DNA from: Flavisolibacter sp.
GTDB taxonomy: Bacteria > Bacteroidota > Bacteroidia > Chitinophagales > Chitinophagaceae
Direction: 5' to 3'
Assembly (NCBI GenBank): GCA_025936195.1
Contig: JAICTW010000125.1
Span: forward strand, 1-7,099
DNA length: 7,099 nt
Below are positions 6,485 through 7,099 of the stretch, one piece after another. Numbering within the stretch: the stretch's first letter is position 1; each line of letters begins with the position of its first letter. Below the pieces are notes generated by a model. That model did no database searches and had not been told where the DNA came from. It was given only the letters and a program-made list of their open reading frames with translations. A program made the translations under genes and the position numbers.

Positions 6485-7012
6485 TTAAACAGTTGAGGAT
6501 TTTTTTGCCATCAGCAAATCGCTGTACGACTCAGCTATGAACTGATCGGTTTTGATATCGAATAATTGAATGTAGAAGTTGCACTGCTCTTTTAATTTTT
6601 CAATGCCGATGGAACCATCTTTGTCAATAGCTTCTACTTCCACAAAGCTTCCTAACTCCTTCACTTCATCGAAATGAAATTTTACATTTTCAATGAAATA
6701 GATCTTGCGTCTCTTATCTACAACTGTTTTCACACCCAATGCTTTTATAAGAAGGTCTTTCAAATTTTTATCGGGTTGATGTTGGTAAAGCGTAACATCC
6801 GATTGTTTGGCACCTGCTGTATTAATGCGGTTATAATGGATCAATGAGTTTTCAATAGTTCCCTCGCGAAGTTTCAAACGGCCATTGTGAATATTGAAAT
6901 AAGTATCCACCTGGTGATCGGTTCCAATGAACAAAGGATCCAATTCCTTCAACTTTGATTCCAATGCTTCTATATCATTACACCTTGCTTTGAACTCGTA
7001 ATTGATGTGCAT
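6485..7012 (-). CDS. CYTH-domain protein (class IV adenylate cyclase / triphosphatase type)
   Basis: This 175-residue soluble protein is a single CYTH domain, the fold shared by CyaB-type (class IV) adenylate cyclases and thiamine- or inorganic-triphosphatases. These bind a triphosphate and divalent metal inside a beta-barrel tunnel. Visible features are the N-terminal NYEFKAR (4-10, keeping the ExK part of the ExExK signature), QVDTYF (34-39), GRLKLREG (44-51), HYNR (59-62), KRRKIYF (100-106), HFDEVKELGSFVEVEA (113-128) and ESYSDLL (161-167). These supply the expected basic residues for phosphates and acidic residues for metal. Sequence alone does not show whether it makes cyclic AMP or hydrolyses a triphosphate. 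The ATG at 7012 is well supported because the first barrel strand begins at residue 3. The gene ends 103 bases before the acidic-protein ATG and is divergent from the partial gene at the window edge. Confidence 0.88.
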   Translation of the reverse strand: MHINYEFKARCNDIEALESKLKELDPLFIGTDHQVDTYFNIHNGRLKLREGTIENSLIHYNRINTAGAKQSDVTLYQHQPDKNLKDLLIKALGVKTVVDKRRKIYFIENVKFHFDEVKELGSFVEVEAIDKDGSIGIEKLKEQCNFYIQLFDIKTDQFIAESYSDLLMAKKSSTV

Positions 7013-7073
7013 GCTTTTTTCTGCAAATTACGAATGGCATAATTTTTTGAGCTTCTGCTGCAAACTTCGTCTG
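7013..7073. promoter_or_regulatory. Divergent intergenic region with possible -7 elements
   Basis: These 61 bases separate the CYTH start (-) from the partial reading frame at the right edge (+). On - there is TAATTTGC (7030-7023), and on + there is TAATTTTTTG (7040-7049); each loosely resembles the TAnnTTTG -7 element. Neither has a convincing TTTG at the right distance upstream, so the promoters are only suggested. Confidence 0.25.
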
Positions 7074-7099
7074 ATGAAAAGACATGCTTCGCTGTATAT
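7074..7099 (+). CDS. Start of a partial gene, possibly a hemerythrin-domain protein
   Basis: An ATG at 7074 opens a frame that reads MKRHASLY and leaves the window after eight codons. From memory, many bacterial hemerythrin (HHE)-domain proteins begin with a short M-[KQE]-RH-x-x-L pattern followed by a His-rich helix, and this start fits that pattern. Eight residues are far too few for an assignment, so the family is a guess; the gene start itself is plausible because it sits divergent to the CYTH gene with a normal intergenic gap. Confidence 0.4.

Overview
The window looks like chromosomal DNA from a member of the Bacteroidota, probably close to the Chitinophagaceae. This is inferred from moderately AT-rich DNA, most genes lacking a Shine-Dalgarno sequence, upstream sequences that resemble the Bacteroidota TTTG / TAnnTTTG promoter, and the style of the proteins. 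No rRNA, tRNA, CRISPR array, transposase, phage gene or attachment site is visible. The content is mostly ordinary conserved chromosomal genes, and no new multi-gene system could be supported.

Left block (1-3575, all +): the 3' part of a membrane sensor histidine kinase gene, an OmpR-type response regulator 31 bases later, and an AsmA-like, membrane-anchored envelope protein 19 bases after that. The spacing suggests one operon, in which a two-component system is made together with a periplasmic protein of the class linked to envelope lipid or outer-membrane homeostasis.

Middle block (3576-6015): a 184-base intergenic stretch with degenerate heptamer repeats (TGAATTG type) is followed by a stand-alone N-acetylglucosamine-6-phosphate deacetylase gene (nagA, +). 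Its end overlaps by 11 bases the end of a small hydrophobic membrane-protein gene on the - strand. The 5' end of that small gene is uncertain: it has either a TTG start or a frameshift. Divergent to it is a DUF72 (YecE-like) gene on +, which ends in a strong stem-loop terminator that can work in both directions.

Right block (6016-7099): two - strand genes. One encodes a small protein with an extremely acidic tail of 64 residues; it has an unusually good Shine-Dalgarno and a plausible promoter. The other encodes a CYTH-domain protein (class IV adenylate cyclase / triphosphatase type). At the right edge, on +, a divergent reading frame begins and leaves the window after eight codons; its start resembles hemerythrin-domain proteins.

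The points most worth a second look are the broken or recoded 5' end of the small membrane protein, the acidic-tail protein, the heptamer-repeat intergenic region, and the kinase-regulator-AsmA arrangement.
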